Of a stretch of 64,000 nucleotides of DNA, positions 17,230 through 25,368 are shown piece by piece. A model generated the notes under the pieces. That model was not told the origin of the DNA, did not search any database, and saw only the letters and a program-made list of their open reading frames with translations. The DNA is from Paenibacillus sp. IHBB 10380 (GTDB lineage Bacteria; Bacillota; Bacilli; Paenibacillales; Paenibacillaceae). The translations under genes were made by a program, and so were the position numbers. The DNA lies in the NCBI RefSeq assembly GCF_000949425.1, contig NZ_CP010976.1, positions 2,108,001 through 2,172,000 of the forward strand. The letters run 5' to 3'. Within the stretch, counting starts at the first letter, position 1, and each line of letters opens with the position of its first letter.

Positions 17230-18171
17230 ATGAAAGTAGACCGACTGATCTCGATTATTATGGTTTTATTAGAGCGTAGAAAAATTAGCGCAAAATCCCT
17301 CTCCGAAATGTTCGAGGTTTCACTCAGGACAATTTATAGAGATATTGATGCCATCAATATGGCGGGCATTCCTATTGTATCCACTCCCGGCGTTCATGGC
17401 GGAATTCATATCATGGAAGAATACAAGGTAGACAAGAAATTTTTTACTACTTCCGACATTTCTACGCTTTTGATGGGACTTGGAAGCATTTCATCTATGC
17501 TAACGAGCGAAGAAATGGTCCATACGCTTGCCAAAGTAAAAAGCCTCATACCAGCCGAACAAGCAAGTGATATAGAGTTTAAATCCAATCAAATTGCCAT
17601 TGACATAAAACCTTGGATGGGAAATGAAAATCAACAGTTATTTTTAGACGTAATTAAAATCTCGTTACAGAAACAAAACCTATTATCTTTTTTATATTCT
17701 GACCGAAAAGGAAACATCAGCAGCCGAAAAATTGAGCCTTATAAACTCGTACTAAAAGAAAACCATTGGTATGTTCAAGGATTTTGCCTTGAAAAACAAG
17801 ACTTTCGCCTGTTCAAGCTATCTAGAATTTCAAATCTGATAATGCTGGATGAAATATTCATACCGAGAAAACTGCCTACAACGATTTCTGAATTTACAGA
17901 TGTAATGACAAAGAAACAGACTGAAATCAAATTACTTATTCATGAATCCATCTTAGATTGGGTGCAGCATTATTGTAGCAGTGAACACATAATCCCATAT
18001 GGGGATAATCAATTTATTGTCCACTTTCCATTTATAGTGGATGATTTTGGATACAGTCTTTTATTTAGTTTCGGTGATAAGTGTGAGTGTTTAGAACCTC
18101 TGGAAGTAAGGACTGAAATGATTCGCAGGGTTAGAAATATGAAAAAGCTATATGAACGGCGTGTAACATAA
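17230..18171 (+). CDS. YafY-type transcriptional regulator with WYL domain
   Basis: About 313 residues from ATG 17230 (MKVDRLISIIMVLLERR), with AAAGGTT upstream; an earlier in-frame ATG at 17173 lies inside the operator. Residues 5-60 are an HTH_11 domain (KISAKSLSEMFEVSLRTIYR then DIDAINMAGIPI), and about 140-225 is a WYL domain (SSRKIEPYKLVLKENHWYVQ then GFCLEKQDFRLFKLSRI), which senses nucleic-acid or nucleotide ligands in several studied members. A WCX-like segment closes the protein. It is divergent from the alpha/beta hydrolase gene and probably represses both. Ligand unknown. Confidence 0.86.
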   Translation: MKVDRLISIIMVLLERRKISAKSLSEMFEVSLRTIYRDIDAINMAGIPIVSTPGVHGGIHIMEEYKVDKKFFTTSDISTLLMGLGSISSMLTSEEMVHTLAKVKSLIPAEQASDIEFKSNQIAIDIKPWMGNENQQLFLDVIKISLQKQNLLSFLYSDRKGNISSRKIEPYKLVLKENHWYVQGFCLEKQDFRLFKLSRISNLIMLDEIFIPRKLPTTISEFTDVMTKKQTEIKLLIHESILDWVQHYCSSEHIIPYGDNQFIVHFPFIVDDFGYSLLFSFGDKCECLEPLEVRTEMIRRVRNMKKLYERRVT

Positions 18172-18566
18172 CGTTTAAGCTCCTAAATCATATAGCATTC
18201 ATTAGTAAAGTTATAGAGGTCGGAGGCTACCCCCTCCCCTACTCGATTATACCTATAATTGAAGTTCAGCCATTTGGATTTTGTTTATTCGTCTGGTTAT
18301 ACACTTTTATCAAAAAATGTAGCCAGCAGCCCCAGCAGCAAGCAGCACGCCAAGATTAAAAAAGTAAGGATTGATTTCCAGTATTGAGCAACTGAACGGC
18401 TAAGATTGGCTCTATGGTAGCGCCAAAGTCCATTTTGCCTACATAAAAAAATAAAAAAGCCTGATTTAGCAGGCTTTACAGATAAAGCTTATGTAGGCAC
18501 TTTTATGTCATTGCGCTAAAGTGTCCCGTTAGCTCAACACAACTTGCGTCATCTCGCGGGCGTCAC
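18172..18566. other. Intergenic, 395 bp, with a short membrane-protein tail
   Basis: On the minus strand about 18440-18300 an open frame reads CRQNGLWRYHRANLSRSVAQ and continues through one hydrophobic helix (ILTFLILACCLLLGLLATFF) to a stop. No start codon or ribosome binding site precedes it in frame; the frame begins inside the repeat TGCCTACATAA. It is likely the 3' end of a deleted gene. Confidence 0.35.
18436..18499. repeat. Inverted repeat TGCCTACATAA around a terminator hairpin
   Basis: TGCCTACATAA (18436-18446) and its complement TTATGTAGGCA (18489-18499) enclose a hairpin AAAGCCTG-ATTTAG-CAGGCTTT (18456-18477) flanked by A- and T-runs, which would act as a terminator in either direction. 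A very similar block (same 11-mer, similar hairpin) occurs at 25151-25191. Confidence 0.6.
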
Positions 18567-18950
18567 TCAACTGAAATCTTCAATTAATGATATTTTCCCT
18601 TCATGAATCCCATATACAGACTTCCCTTTTAATTGAATCTTATCCCCAACCTTTAATCCATTAGGCAAATCAACAGCCAGTATTGCCTCATAATCAATCT
18701 GTACTTCTGCTTTGTCGTCAGCAGCACTATAGTCAGTAACTGTCTGACAACGACTTGAGAAAATCTTTGCCGACTTTTCTGCCAGTTCTCTAAACTCTTG
18801 TATTCCTCTGGTCTCAGTGTTTATTTCGCCGTTGGAAAAATTCCTAAACAGGATCTCTTGATGCAGGAGTTTAACCATAATTTCAATATCAAATGAATTG
18901 TAGGCCCCAATATAATTTTCAATGATATCTTTGCTTTTTTCACTAATCAT
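18567..18950 (-). CDS. SnoaL-like / nuclear transport factor 2 family protein
   Basis: About 127 residues from ATG 18950, which follows GAGAGGAG; a longer frame to 18992 has no such site. The pattern IENYIGAYNSFDIEIMVKLL, HQEILFRN and the closing KSVYGIHEGKISLIEDFS fit the cone-shaped alpha+beta barrel of the NTF2/SnoaL superfamily. Such proteins are polyketide cyclases, isomerases or stress-related binding proteins; the sequence alone does not pick one. Monocistronic, no clear partner. Confidence 0.7.
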   Translation of the reverse strand: MISEKSKDIIENYIGAYNSFDIEIMVKLLHQEILFRNFSNGEINTETRGIQEFRELAEKSAKIFSSRCQTVTDYSAADDKAEVQIDYEAILAVDLPNGLKVGDKIQLKGKSVYGIHEGKISLIEDFS

Positions 18951-19751
18951 GATCAAACTCCTCTCAACAATATATATTTGCATCAATACCAATATTCTTT
19001 AGAACTCTCGTTTTCCCTTTATTTGCAACAAAAATAACACGATCAAGATAAACTGCCAATAGCGTAACGGGGCTACCGATCATTCCCGCGGCAGCCTCAC
19101 AGGTGTATAACCGGGGACAACTTTTGCTGCAACTCACTGTATGTTATCCTGAGCGCGTTCAAATGCATTAAGTGGTTTGAGGGGTAGGGTGACCGACGGA
19201 GCAAGTGAGGCTTCTTAAGCCGCTTCGCCCATTGCGAGAACACCGGACCCTGCAGAGGCTCTAGGTCAAACCGCGGCCTAACCGTTTGCTAGATTGATCC
19301 TTCAAAGGTTATACACTTCCATTGACAGTCTTGGCTTCCGTTTGGCCTTGAACTTGTCACTGTATCTTTTGAACTTGAATGACAGGGTAATTATCGTGTT
19401 GATCTGCCGGATTCGGACAAGGGCTGCGACGAGATGATATCCCACGGCATGACAGTTTCAAGTGCAACAAACGGATCGATTTCTTCGCTACGGGCTTTGA
19501 TTAGAGCCGCCCCCAAGATCTGCAAAGTGAACAACCTTTTCGTTGATCGATTTACCGTTTTGCTTTTGAAGTTCCATTTGCCCAGATTTGTAACCAGTAA
19601 TTTTAATGGGCATTTGGTTATTGATTTGTAATGAGTAAAAATGACTTATTATCATATTTATGTTGCATAATATAAAACATCCCTGATAGGCCTGCAATTA
19701 AAATAAACATGTAAACTATAATTTTTTCCTATTTTTATAGCAGCCACCTCC
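18951..19751. other. Gene-poor region with transposon relics
   Basis: About 800 bp with no intact gene. A GC-richer block (about 19070-19330) holds a 60-codon minus-strand frame (19290-19097; FDLEPLQGPVFSQWAKRLKK) that is not recognised. At 19540-19391 the minus strand reads ILGAALIKARSEEIDPFVAL then ETVMPWDII, which resembles the DUF4158 region of Tn3-family transposases; the call is weak. The base composition change and lack of genes suggest inserted, then decayed, DNA. Confidence 0.35.
19391..19540 (-). pseudogene. Possible Tn3-family transposase fragment
   Basis: A 50-codon frame ending at TAA 19391 with ALIKARSEEIDPFVALETVM; the spacing of KAR, DPF and W-D recalls the N-terminal DUF4158 domain of Tn3-type transposases. 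No catalytic DDE residues are present. This is a memory-based match only. Confidence 0.3.
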
Positions 19752-19796
19752 AAAATAAACAAAGGATAGATACTCTTTCAAGCATCCATCCTTTGT
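19752..19796 (-). terminator. Intrinsic terminator of the collagen-like gene
   Basis: ACAAAGGAT-A-GAT / ATC-C-ATCCTTTGT with a 12-base loop (19759-19796); on the minus strand it is followed by TTATTTTGG. It lies 7 bp beyond the last codon of the gene at 19803. Confidence 0.7.
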
Positions 19797-19802
19797 ATGA
19801 AT

Positions 19803-20534
19803 TTAAAATTTAATTATAAAAGTCCCTTCTTGTCTCCATTTATTTGAACTAGTTTCTGTTGAAAACCCTAATTCAAATACGCCCTGCGAGTTCATTGTAA
19901 ATCCACTTACTTCTAAAGATGTCGAATCCCAAGTGTGCCCGACCTTAGACTTGAAGGTAATTTGTGTGCCAGAAGCAGGAATTCCATTGGTAAATTTGAA
20001 TTTTATATACCCAACTTGTTAAATCTACATGATCAACACTTGACAAAGGGGCAAGGATGTTACCGTTCAAATTATCGGTCGATACTGAACTCCAGTTACA
20101 CCCGTATCCCCAGTTGCACCTGTAACTCCAGTCGCTCCCGTATCCCCATTGGCTCCCGTATCTCCAGTTCCTTCCTTACCTTTTGCTACAAGTAATTCGG
20201 AAGATATAATACGATGAGCTGTCACTAACTGACCCTTTGAATCTTTACCCCAAACTGAAACTTGAGTCTCATCTTCTGCGACACTTCCAGTGTTAAAAAC
20301 AAATTCAAATGAATTAAAATCAGCATAATAATCTTTTGTAATCACCTCATTTGAATTCACATTAATAACTTCAAGCACATACAACGTTCTTGTCCCATTT
20401 AGATAGAAACCCTGAATCATTACCGTAGAAGAATTAACAGCATCACGATTATCAATTTTCACCATAACTCGATGAGTGGGCCGAACACCACGGACATAAT
20501 TATTTTCTATTGGTCCTGTTGATAAAATCGCCAT
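19803..20534 (-). pseudogene. Collagen-like surface/spore protein, frameshifted
   Basis: From ATG 20534 the first 125 residues form a beta-rich domain (MAILSTGPIENNYVRGVRP then RVMVKIDNRD), followed by Gly-X-Thr/Ala triplets (GDTGATGVTGATGDTGVTG) typical of bacterial collagen-like proteins on exosporium or cell surface. The triplet run is only about seven repeats long. After it, two further frames continue SSVSTDNLNGNILAPLSSVD and then ASGTQITFKSKVGHTWDSTS down to FIIKF and a stop at 19803, a C-terminal globular domain. Two frameshifts separate the three parts, near 20085 and 20010. In related proteins the number of triplets varies by slippage, so one shift could be recent. If the first ORF is translated it ends right after the collagen part. 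Confidence 0.6.
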
Positions 20535-21094
20535 ATATCCGGATTCTCCTTTTGTCTAAAGTAACGAAGCCATACTATTCCAATTTCCTACACCCTTAAA
20601 TACTATTTAAATACTTTCATATGTTATCTTTCAATCATATTTATAATAATCCCATCACCCGTGCCACCTCTTCTATATAATTAAGGTACATCCTTGGGGG
20701 TAGAATCAATCGCTTAACGACACAATAATCTACTCCTCTTTGCAATTACTGAACAAAAGATATCAATAAATAAAAGAAACTAGTATTAAAGTTTGATCAT
20801 CCACGCTTTAGATACTAATATTCAAAATCTTGATATACGTGTGGACCTTTCCAATGTGATAAAAAATGGACCCCTTTTTTGATATTATCCACTTTAGTAA
20901 ACAGTGTGTAAAAGCACACTACATTCGAAAAATACCTAATCATCGAAGAGTGGGAGCTGGCGTCCCTGCATTCGGTTGTCTTGTTATGAAAAACAAGATA
21001 AAAGAAATAAATATAATCAGTCAATCGGCAAATGGAATAAATTCTTGCTATTCCAATTATCCTTACTGCCTCTTCTCTTTTATTCAGAGCACAA
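20535..21094. other. Intergenic, about 560 bp
   Basis: AT-rich. No gene with ribosome binding site is seen. An 80-codon plus-strand frame (20866-21105) lacks protein-like composition. It contains the promoter side of the collagen-like gene. Confidence 0.4.
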
Positions 21095-21130
21095 TAAAAG
21101 GCTGATCTTTAATAAATAAAAGATCAGCCT
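21095..21130 (-). terminator. Intrinsic terminator of the VanZ gene
   Basis: AGGCTGATCTTT (21099-21110) pairs perfectly with AAAGATCAGCCT (21119-21130); TTTTATTG follows on the minus strand. Distance from the VanZ stop is 55 bp. Confidence 0.8.
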
Positions 21131-21184
21131 GTAAACAAATAGTTCCTCGTAGTCGCGTCTAAAACCCTTTAACGGGCTTGTTTA

Positions 21185-22114
21185 TCATTCCCACCAGTGC
21201 TTCATTTCACTGAATCCAACGTCCCACAGCTTAGCGTTCCCGGAAACTATAATCGTAATTTCATTTATCTTCTCAAAATGCCGATCCACCAAACCCTCTG
21301 CCTCTTGATAATATTGGTCATTTAACTGAGCATTTAACTGAGCTATTTTTTGCCCATCTACGATTATTTCAACTTCACCCTTGTCGGGAATACCGTAATA
21401 GGAATAAAACAATACATCTTTTTTGTTCCCTAGGATGTAGGTGTATTTTTTGCTTAATTCACCTTCACTGCTATAAACGTTCATTTTGGGCTCTATTCCC
21501 TTGCCTGCTACGGTGAGACTAGGAAGATTTTCTGTCAAAGGCATGCTTCCTGTAACTTCTTTCACATCATGTAAAGCTTGAATAGGACCTTCTCTTTTCT
21601 CTATAGCATAATCAATCATCTCAGAGATTCCCATGATTCCGATCAATAGAACAACAACAGTTAACCCCGAAGTTATGATCTTTTTCCAAGAAATTTTCGA
21701 AGAAAACCCTACCTTGTATGCGCAAAACCCTATAGTTGCACCTAACGTATTTGACATGACATCAGCTACATCAAAGGAACCAAGATATGTTAAAGCTTGC
21801 AGTGTTTCCAAAACGAGAATAACCAAGACAAATACGGATATGAACTTCACAAAACGTGTGCGATATAACAAGGGTATTAATATGCCAAAAGGGATAAAAG
21901 CGGCGATGTTTCCAAAGCTATAAATCCACGAAAATGATAGGTCATACAGGTTTGGAAAACGAAGCGGAACACCTTCTGGAATAAGCATAAATGTGTATCC
22001 ATACTCACTGGTTTGATGTTCTATTCTATTAAAAGCAAAAAACAAAAAATATAATATTAAAAACGTGTACAAAATGGTTCCTACAAAGAGGGTCTTCCGT
22101 AATTTCACTTCCAT
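21185..22114 (-). CDS. VanZ-like membrane protein
   Basis: About 309 residues from ATG 22114 (MEVKLRKTLF), preceded by AAAGGAGAT; a longer frame to 22174 lacks this. The first 190 residues hold five predicted membrane helices with the VanZ pattern: NIAAFIPFGILIPLL, then ETLQALTYLGSFDVADVMSN and TLGATIGF, where E, Q, D and N are the conserved polar residues. The C-terminal 120 residues are extracellular and beta-rich (EVEIIVDGQKIAQL), and are not part of the classical VanZ domain. VanZ proteins have been linked to lipid II-binding glycopeptide and lipoglycopeptide tolerance; here it is alone, so the role is open. The promoter carries an unusual set of 11-bp spaced repeats. Confidence 0.82.
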   Translation of the reverse strand: MEVKLRKTLFVGTILYTFLILYFLFFAFNRIEHQTSEYGYTFMLIPEGVPLRFPNLYDLSFSWIYSFGNIAAFIPFGILIPLLYRTRFVKFISVFVLVILVLETLQALTYLGSFDVADVMSNTLGATIGFCAYKVGFSSKISWKKIITSGLTVVVLLIGIMGISEMIDYAIEKREGPIQALHDVKEVTGSMPLTENLPSLTVAGKGIEPKMNVYSSEGELSKKYTYILGNKKDVLFYSYYGIPDKGEVEIIVDGQKIAQLNAQLNDQYYQEAEGLVDRHFEKINEITIIVSGNAKLWDVGFSEMKHWWE

Positions 22115-22219
22115 AACATCTCCTTTAATAAGTGTGAAATTCACATTACTAGCTCTACGAATCCTTAGCCACACATACTACTCCACCACCCACAATCCCC
22201 TCATTTTGTCGATAAATTT

Positions 22220-22275
22220 AGTATATCTGCCCAAAGTGACTTTCAAGTGACTGATAAGTGACATTCTAGTCACTT
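22220..22275 (-). promoter_or_regulatory. VanZ promoter with three direct repeats at 11-bp spacing
   Basis: On the minus strand GTCACTT occurs at 22262-22256, 22251-22245 and 22240-22234: exact copies with an 11-bp period, the pitch of one helical turn. An inverted copy (plus-strand GTCACTT) sits at 22269-22275. TATACT (22225-22220) follows eight bases after the last copy. This is the layout of promoters activated by OmpR/PhoB-class response regulators, where repeats replace the -35 box. No such regulator is adjacent. Confidence 0.55.
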
Positions 22276-22527
22276 AGAAGCTTATTAAACGATTTGTTTG
22301 TAAAATTGACTCCGAAATCATGTGCCATTATTCATCACACTCTGAACATCACTATCTATCTTTCTTGGTTTTATGCTGTGAGCCATAGAAAGACCAATGC
22401 AAATGCTGCCCTCGTCAGCATCCTTTCCTTCCTTTGCCGTAAACTCTCAGTTTTCGAAGTTTTCCCAAGTATCTGGTTCGATATCAGTCTTGTTATTGAA
22501 CCATTTTACCCGAACCAGTCCCTGCCG

Positions 22528-22580
22528 TTCTTGGCCAAAAAAGATGAATCCGCTCAGTTTATTCGCATTTCGCTGACATC
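22528..22580 (+). repeat. 53-bp exact copy of part of the MocR gene
   Basis: Identical over all 53 positions to 31099-31151, which encodes residues near the C-terminus of the MocR/aminotransferase protein. The flanks differ. It is a relic of a lost paralog or of a short duplication. Confidence 0.85.
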
Positions 22581-22601
22581 GGCCTGTGAAATGATTCATA
22601 G

Positions 22602-22666
22602 GGAAGACCTCTTTCTGTTAATTGTTGTGTGGTAACTCAATTCTACAAGAAAAGGTCTTCCTTTTT
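22602..22666 (+). terminator. Intrinsic terminator
   Basis: GGAAGACCT (22602-22610) pairs with AGGTCTTCC (22653-22661), with further pairing inside, followed by TTTTT (22662-22666). It lies downstream of the MocR fragment and was probably its terminator. Confidence 0.65.
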
Positions 22667-22975
22667 CTTTTTATCTATTTACATAAAAGATGATTACGAA
22701 GAATGAATTACCGAAGGATAAGAGCAACACTAATAAGAAAAGAAATAGTGAACATTTGGACTCCACCATCTAACGCGTAAGACGTCATAATAGCTGTCTA
22801 AGAATTAGAACATGTAAGTTCTGAAAAAGCACTATCATTGCCTTCCAATTCAACGCTACTAAACTAAGTGAAAAATACCCGCGCAGCAAACAGACCAAGC
22901 ACTGTCCCTAGTAAAGGAAAGTGCTTGGTTCTCGCTGTTTTTCCATGCTCTATGCGTAGCATCGTCATAAGTGTA

Positions 22976-23015
22976 ATAAAAAGTGGCACATATCCTTATT
23001 CGGACTTGTGCCACT
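22976..23015 (-). terminator. Intrinsic terminator of the DinB gene
   Basis: AGTGGCACA (22982-22990) pairs with TGTGCCACT (23007-23015); TTTTTATTA follows on the minus strand. It is 10 bp beyond the DinB stop. Confidence 0.8.
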
Positions 23016-23025
23016 GTTCTTCATA

Positions 23026-23496
23026 TTAATGCTGTTCTCTTGTTGGACCCATTACACCAGGAACAGGTAAACCTGCTTGACGTAATAAGACGGTCATTTG
23101 ACCACGATGATGTGTCTGATGGTCAACAATTTTACGTAAAATTTGACTACGTGTTGTCGTACTACCAAATGCAGCGACTTCTTCTAATAATGCCTCATCT
23201 GATGTGTTACTTACAGCATTTGATAAAGCCTGAGCCATTATTTCATATGCCTCTACAATTGTCTTGACAGAAGTTGGTACTTCTTTTGGGTTGCCGACTA
23301 GGGGGATTTCAAAACCTGCAAATTTAGATAAAAATACAGGGGCATTTGTTAAATGCCATGCTAACCAACCAAGTGTACTATGTCCCTCTACGATGGCTTG
23401 GTCTAGCTTGTTATCTGACATTGCATTAAACACACTAACTGTCCCAGCAACTGATTCATTCCAGTCCAGGATAAAATCTTCCACTTTACGATACAT
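23026..23496 (-). CDS. DinB family protein
   Basis: A 156-residue four-helix-bundle protein of the DinB/YfiT superfamily. The three metal-binding histidines are visible in GWLAWHLTNAP (near 48) and DHQTHHRGQMTVLLRQAG (two histidines near 129-133), the pattern being HxxxH-R-GQ. Members bind Zn or Ni; several act as bacillithiol or mycothiol-dependent transferases or damage-response enzymes, but most are uncharacterised. Length matches the family. The start has AGGAGG (23505-23510 region) upstream. It is monocistronic. Confidence 0.82.
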   Translation of the reverse strand: MYRKVEDFILDWNESVAGTVSVFNAMSDNKLDQAIVEGHSTLGWLAWHLTNAPVFLSKFAGFEIPLVGNPKEVPTSVKTIVEAYEIMAQALSNAVSNTSDEALLEEVAAFGSTTTRSQILRKIVDHQTHHRGQMTVLLRQAGLPVPGVMGPTREQH

Positions 23497-23613
23497 ATAT
23501 TTGTATGCCTCCTTTTTTTACTACTTCATTCTACTAAATAATTAGAATAATTCAAAAAGCAAAAATATTCCACAACATGAAAACATCCCAGATCCCAGAT
23601 TTGTTTTTCTTTT

Positions 23614-24735
23614 TCATTCTATTGCTTTTCGAATTTCATAGTCATTTAAATTGATATCCAGATCCATTCCTAGTGCCATCTTTGCAAGCTGACTTCCAAT
23701 AAAGGGACCCATCGTTAATCCGGACGCTCCTAGTCCGTTAGCCGCTATAAGATCATCCCAACCGGGAACAGCACCAATCACCGGGAGAAACCCGGGGGTA
23801 AACGGACGAAAGCCGACTCTTACTTCCTGAAGAGTGCTGTTTGCTAAATCAGGTGCCAACACTAAGCCTTTATTCAGTATTTCTTGCATTCCGCCTGCTG
23901 TTACCCTTGTATCATACCCTTCGATTTCATTTTCATGAGTCGCTCCTATAACGATTTTCTGATTATCAAAAGAGAGCAAGTATTGATCCGTAGGCGGCAT
24001 GATGACAGGCCATGTACCTGTATCTTGTCGATCTGCAACCTGTAAATGCATGATTTGTGCTTTCTGATAACTAACCTTAAAGTCAATGCCTAAAGGCTGC
24101 AGCAGTTGATTTGCCCATGCACCTGCACATACAATGACTTTGTCAGCTGAGTAGCTTTCTTCCCCAACAGTTATGCCTGTAACACGATTTGACTGATATT
24201 TAATCGTGGCATCCCCATTGATTAGGACGGCCCCGTTTCTTTGTGCTGATCGGACCAACGCATCGCGAAGTGCACGACCATCTATGCGGGTGGCACCGCT
24301 AATATGTACGGAATGATAACCTTCCGCTAACAAAGGAAACAACTCATGTGTATCTTGTTCATTATGCCTTGTAATTTCACCAACTTCCGGTGCATCCGCT
24401 TTTCGTAGATATGCCCGCTCCTCCATCATTCTGATTTTCTCCATATCATCATGAATACAAAGCGCACCAACTTGAGCATAGCCTGTGTCTGTCTCGCCCT
24501 CGCTTTCGAGTTCCTTAATCAACTCTGGATAAAAACGCGCGCCTGCTTTTGCCAGCTGGTACCATGCCTGATTGCGCCTTTGTGATAGCCAAGGACAGAT
24601 AATGCCAGCAGCGGCATCCGTCGCCTGTCCTTGATCCTTGCGGTCTACAATAAAAACTTCTGCCCCCATTTTTGCTAACTGGTATGCAGTCGATGCTCCA
24701 AGAATTCCTGCTCCAATGACGATGACTTTCCGCAT
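23614..24735 (-). CDS. FAD-dependent oxidoreductase (DAO family, D-amino-acid dehydrogenase/glycine oxidase type)
   Basis: A 373-residue flavoprotein. The N-terminus VIVIGAGILGASTAYQLA then GAEVFIVDRKDQ is the Rossmann FAD-binding motif (GxGxxG and the acidic strand end). The middle carries LLINGD-type loops and the C-terminal VRVGFRPFTPGFLPVIG, NGLGASGLTMGP is the second FAD contact of the DAO fold (DadA/ThiO/glycine oxidase). It would oxidise an N-substituted or D-amino acid; whether electrons go to oxygen or quinone cannot be said. No thiamine genes are nearby, which argues against ThiO. Start at 24735 with GGGAAGGGA upstream. Alone, between a DinB gene and an empty stretch. Confidence 0.83.
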   Translation of the reverse strand: MRKVIVIGAGILGASTAYQLAKMGAEVFIVDRKDQGQATDAAAGIICPWLSQRRNQAWYQLAKAGARFYPELIKELESEGETDTGYAQVGALCIHDDMEKIRMMEERAYLRKADAPEVGEITRHNEQDTHELFPLLAEGYHSVHISGATRIDGRALRDALVRSAQRNGAVLINGDATIKYQSNRVTGITVGEESYSADKVIVCAGAWANQLLQPLGIDFKVSYQKAQIMHLQVADRQDTGTWPVIMPPTDQYLLSFDNQKIVIGATHENEIEGYDTRVTAGGMQEILNKGLVLAPDLANSTLQEVRVGFRPFTPGFLPVIGAVPGWDDLIAANGLGASGLTMGPFIGSQLAKMALGMDLDINLNDYEIRKAIE

Positions 24736-25314
24736 GATTACATCCCTTCCCTAAATCATTTTTTCTAGTATAGCGAATACTACATGTAAGTATAATACTC
24801 GCTTATTATTTCAATCTGAAATCCGATAGACAATCAAATCTGCTATGAATACACATTAAGATAATAACAAGTTAGAACCTAAAGGCTAAGTCTACACGAA
24901 TAGAAGCTATAAAGCCCCACACTTTCTACAAATACGCATTGCGTCATTGACCATTCTACCAATCAACTCGGCAACTGTTGGGATATTATGGATTATGCTA
25001 GTCACTAGTTAAGTTCGTCGATATCGATGGACTTTTCCCGATCAAAAAAATGCAACTATCTCCTATAGTAAGTAACGCCACAATGTATGTATATTTATAT
25101 AAAATTCCTATAATATGGGGAAAATAGTGCAATTTTCGTTGACATTATTATGCCTACATAAATATAAAAAAGTCTGATTTCTCAGGCTTTTACTTTTACC
25201 TGCCTCGTCAAAATCCTTCTGTTGAATGCGCAGACTGCGATTGCGTACGCTTTCTCCCCTCCGGTCTCGGGCGATCTTTTCATATTTCTGTATCTTTTTT
25301 TCAATCTCGCAATA
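24736..25314. other. Intergenic, about 580 bp, with repeat block and a gene tail
   Basis: No intact gene. A minus-strand frame at 25312-25097 reads CEIEKKIQKYEKIARDRRGE and on to KDFDEAGKSK, then runs through the repeat at 25151-25191 as FLYLCRHN and stops. It looks like the coiled-coil end of a lost protein. Confidence 0.35.
25151..25191. repeat. Second copy of the TGCCTACATAA plus hairpin block
   Basis: TGCCTACATAA (25151-25161) followed by AAAAGTCTGA-TTTC-TCAGGCTTTT (25168-25191). It matches the block at 18436-18477 in order, spacing and most bases. It lacks the closing inverted copy of the 11-mer. Confidence 0.55.
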
Positions 25315-25315
25315 A

Positions 25316-25354
25316 TAAAAAGGTCTTACCTCCCAATATTCAGGAGATAAGACC
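25316..25354 (-). terminator. Intrinsic terminator of the NhaC gene
   Basis: GGTCTTACCTCC (25322-25333) pairs with GGAGATAAGACC (25343-25354) with one mismatch; TTTTTATTA follows on the minus strand. It lies 15 bp beyond the stop. Confidence 0.8.
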
Positions 25355-25368
25355 GATGGCTACAGTAA

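Larger units (their letters stand above)
22276..22975. other. Intergenic with a duplicated MocR fragment and a terminator
   Basis: A 700-bp stretch without an intact gene. A 53-bp block at 22528-22580 is identical to 31099-31151 inside the MocR gene and reads FLAKKDESAQFIRISLTSA in the same frame. A plus-strand ORF (22294-22635) includes it but is otherwise not protein-like. The rest is AT-rich. Confidence 0.5.

Noticed and set aside
22294..22635. 113-codon plus-strand protein gene
   Set aside because: Only the 53-bp duplicated segment is protein-like; the rest is biased translation with no ribosome binding site.
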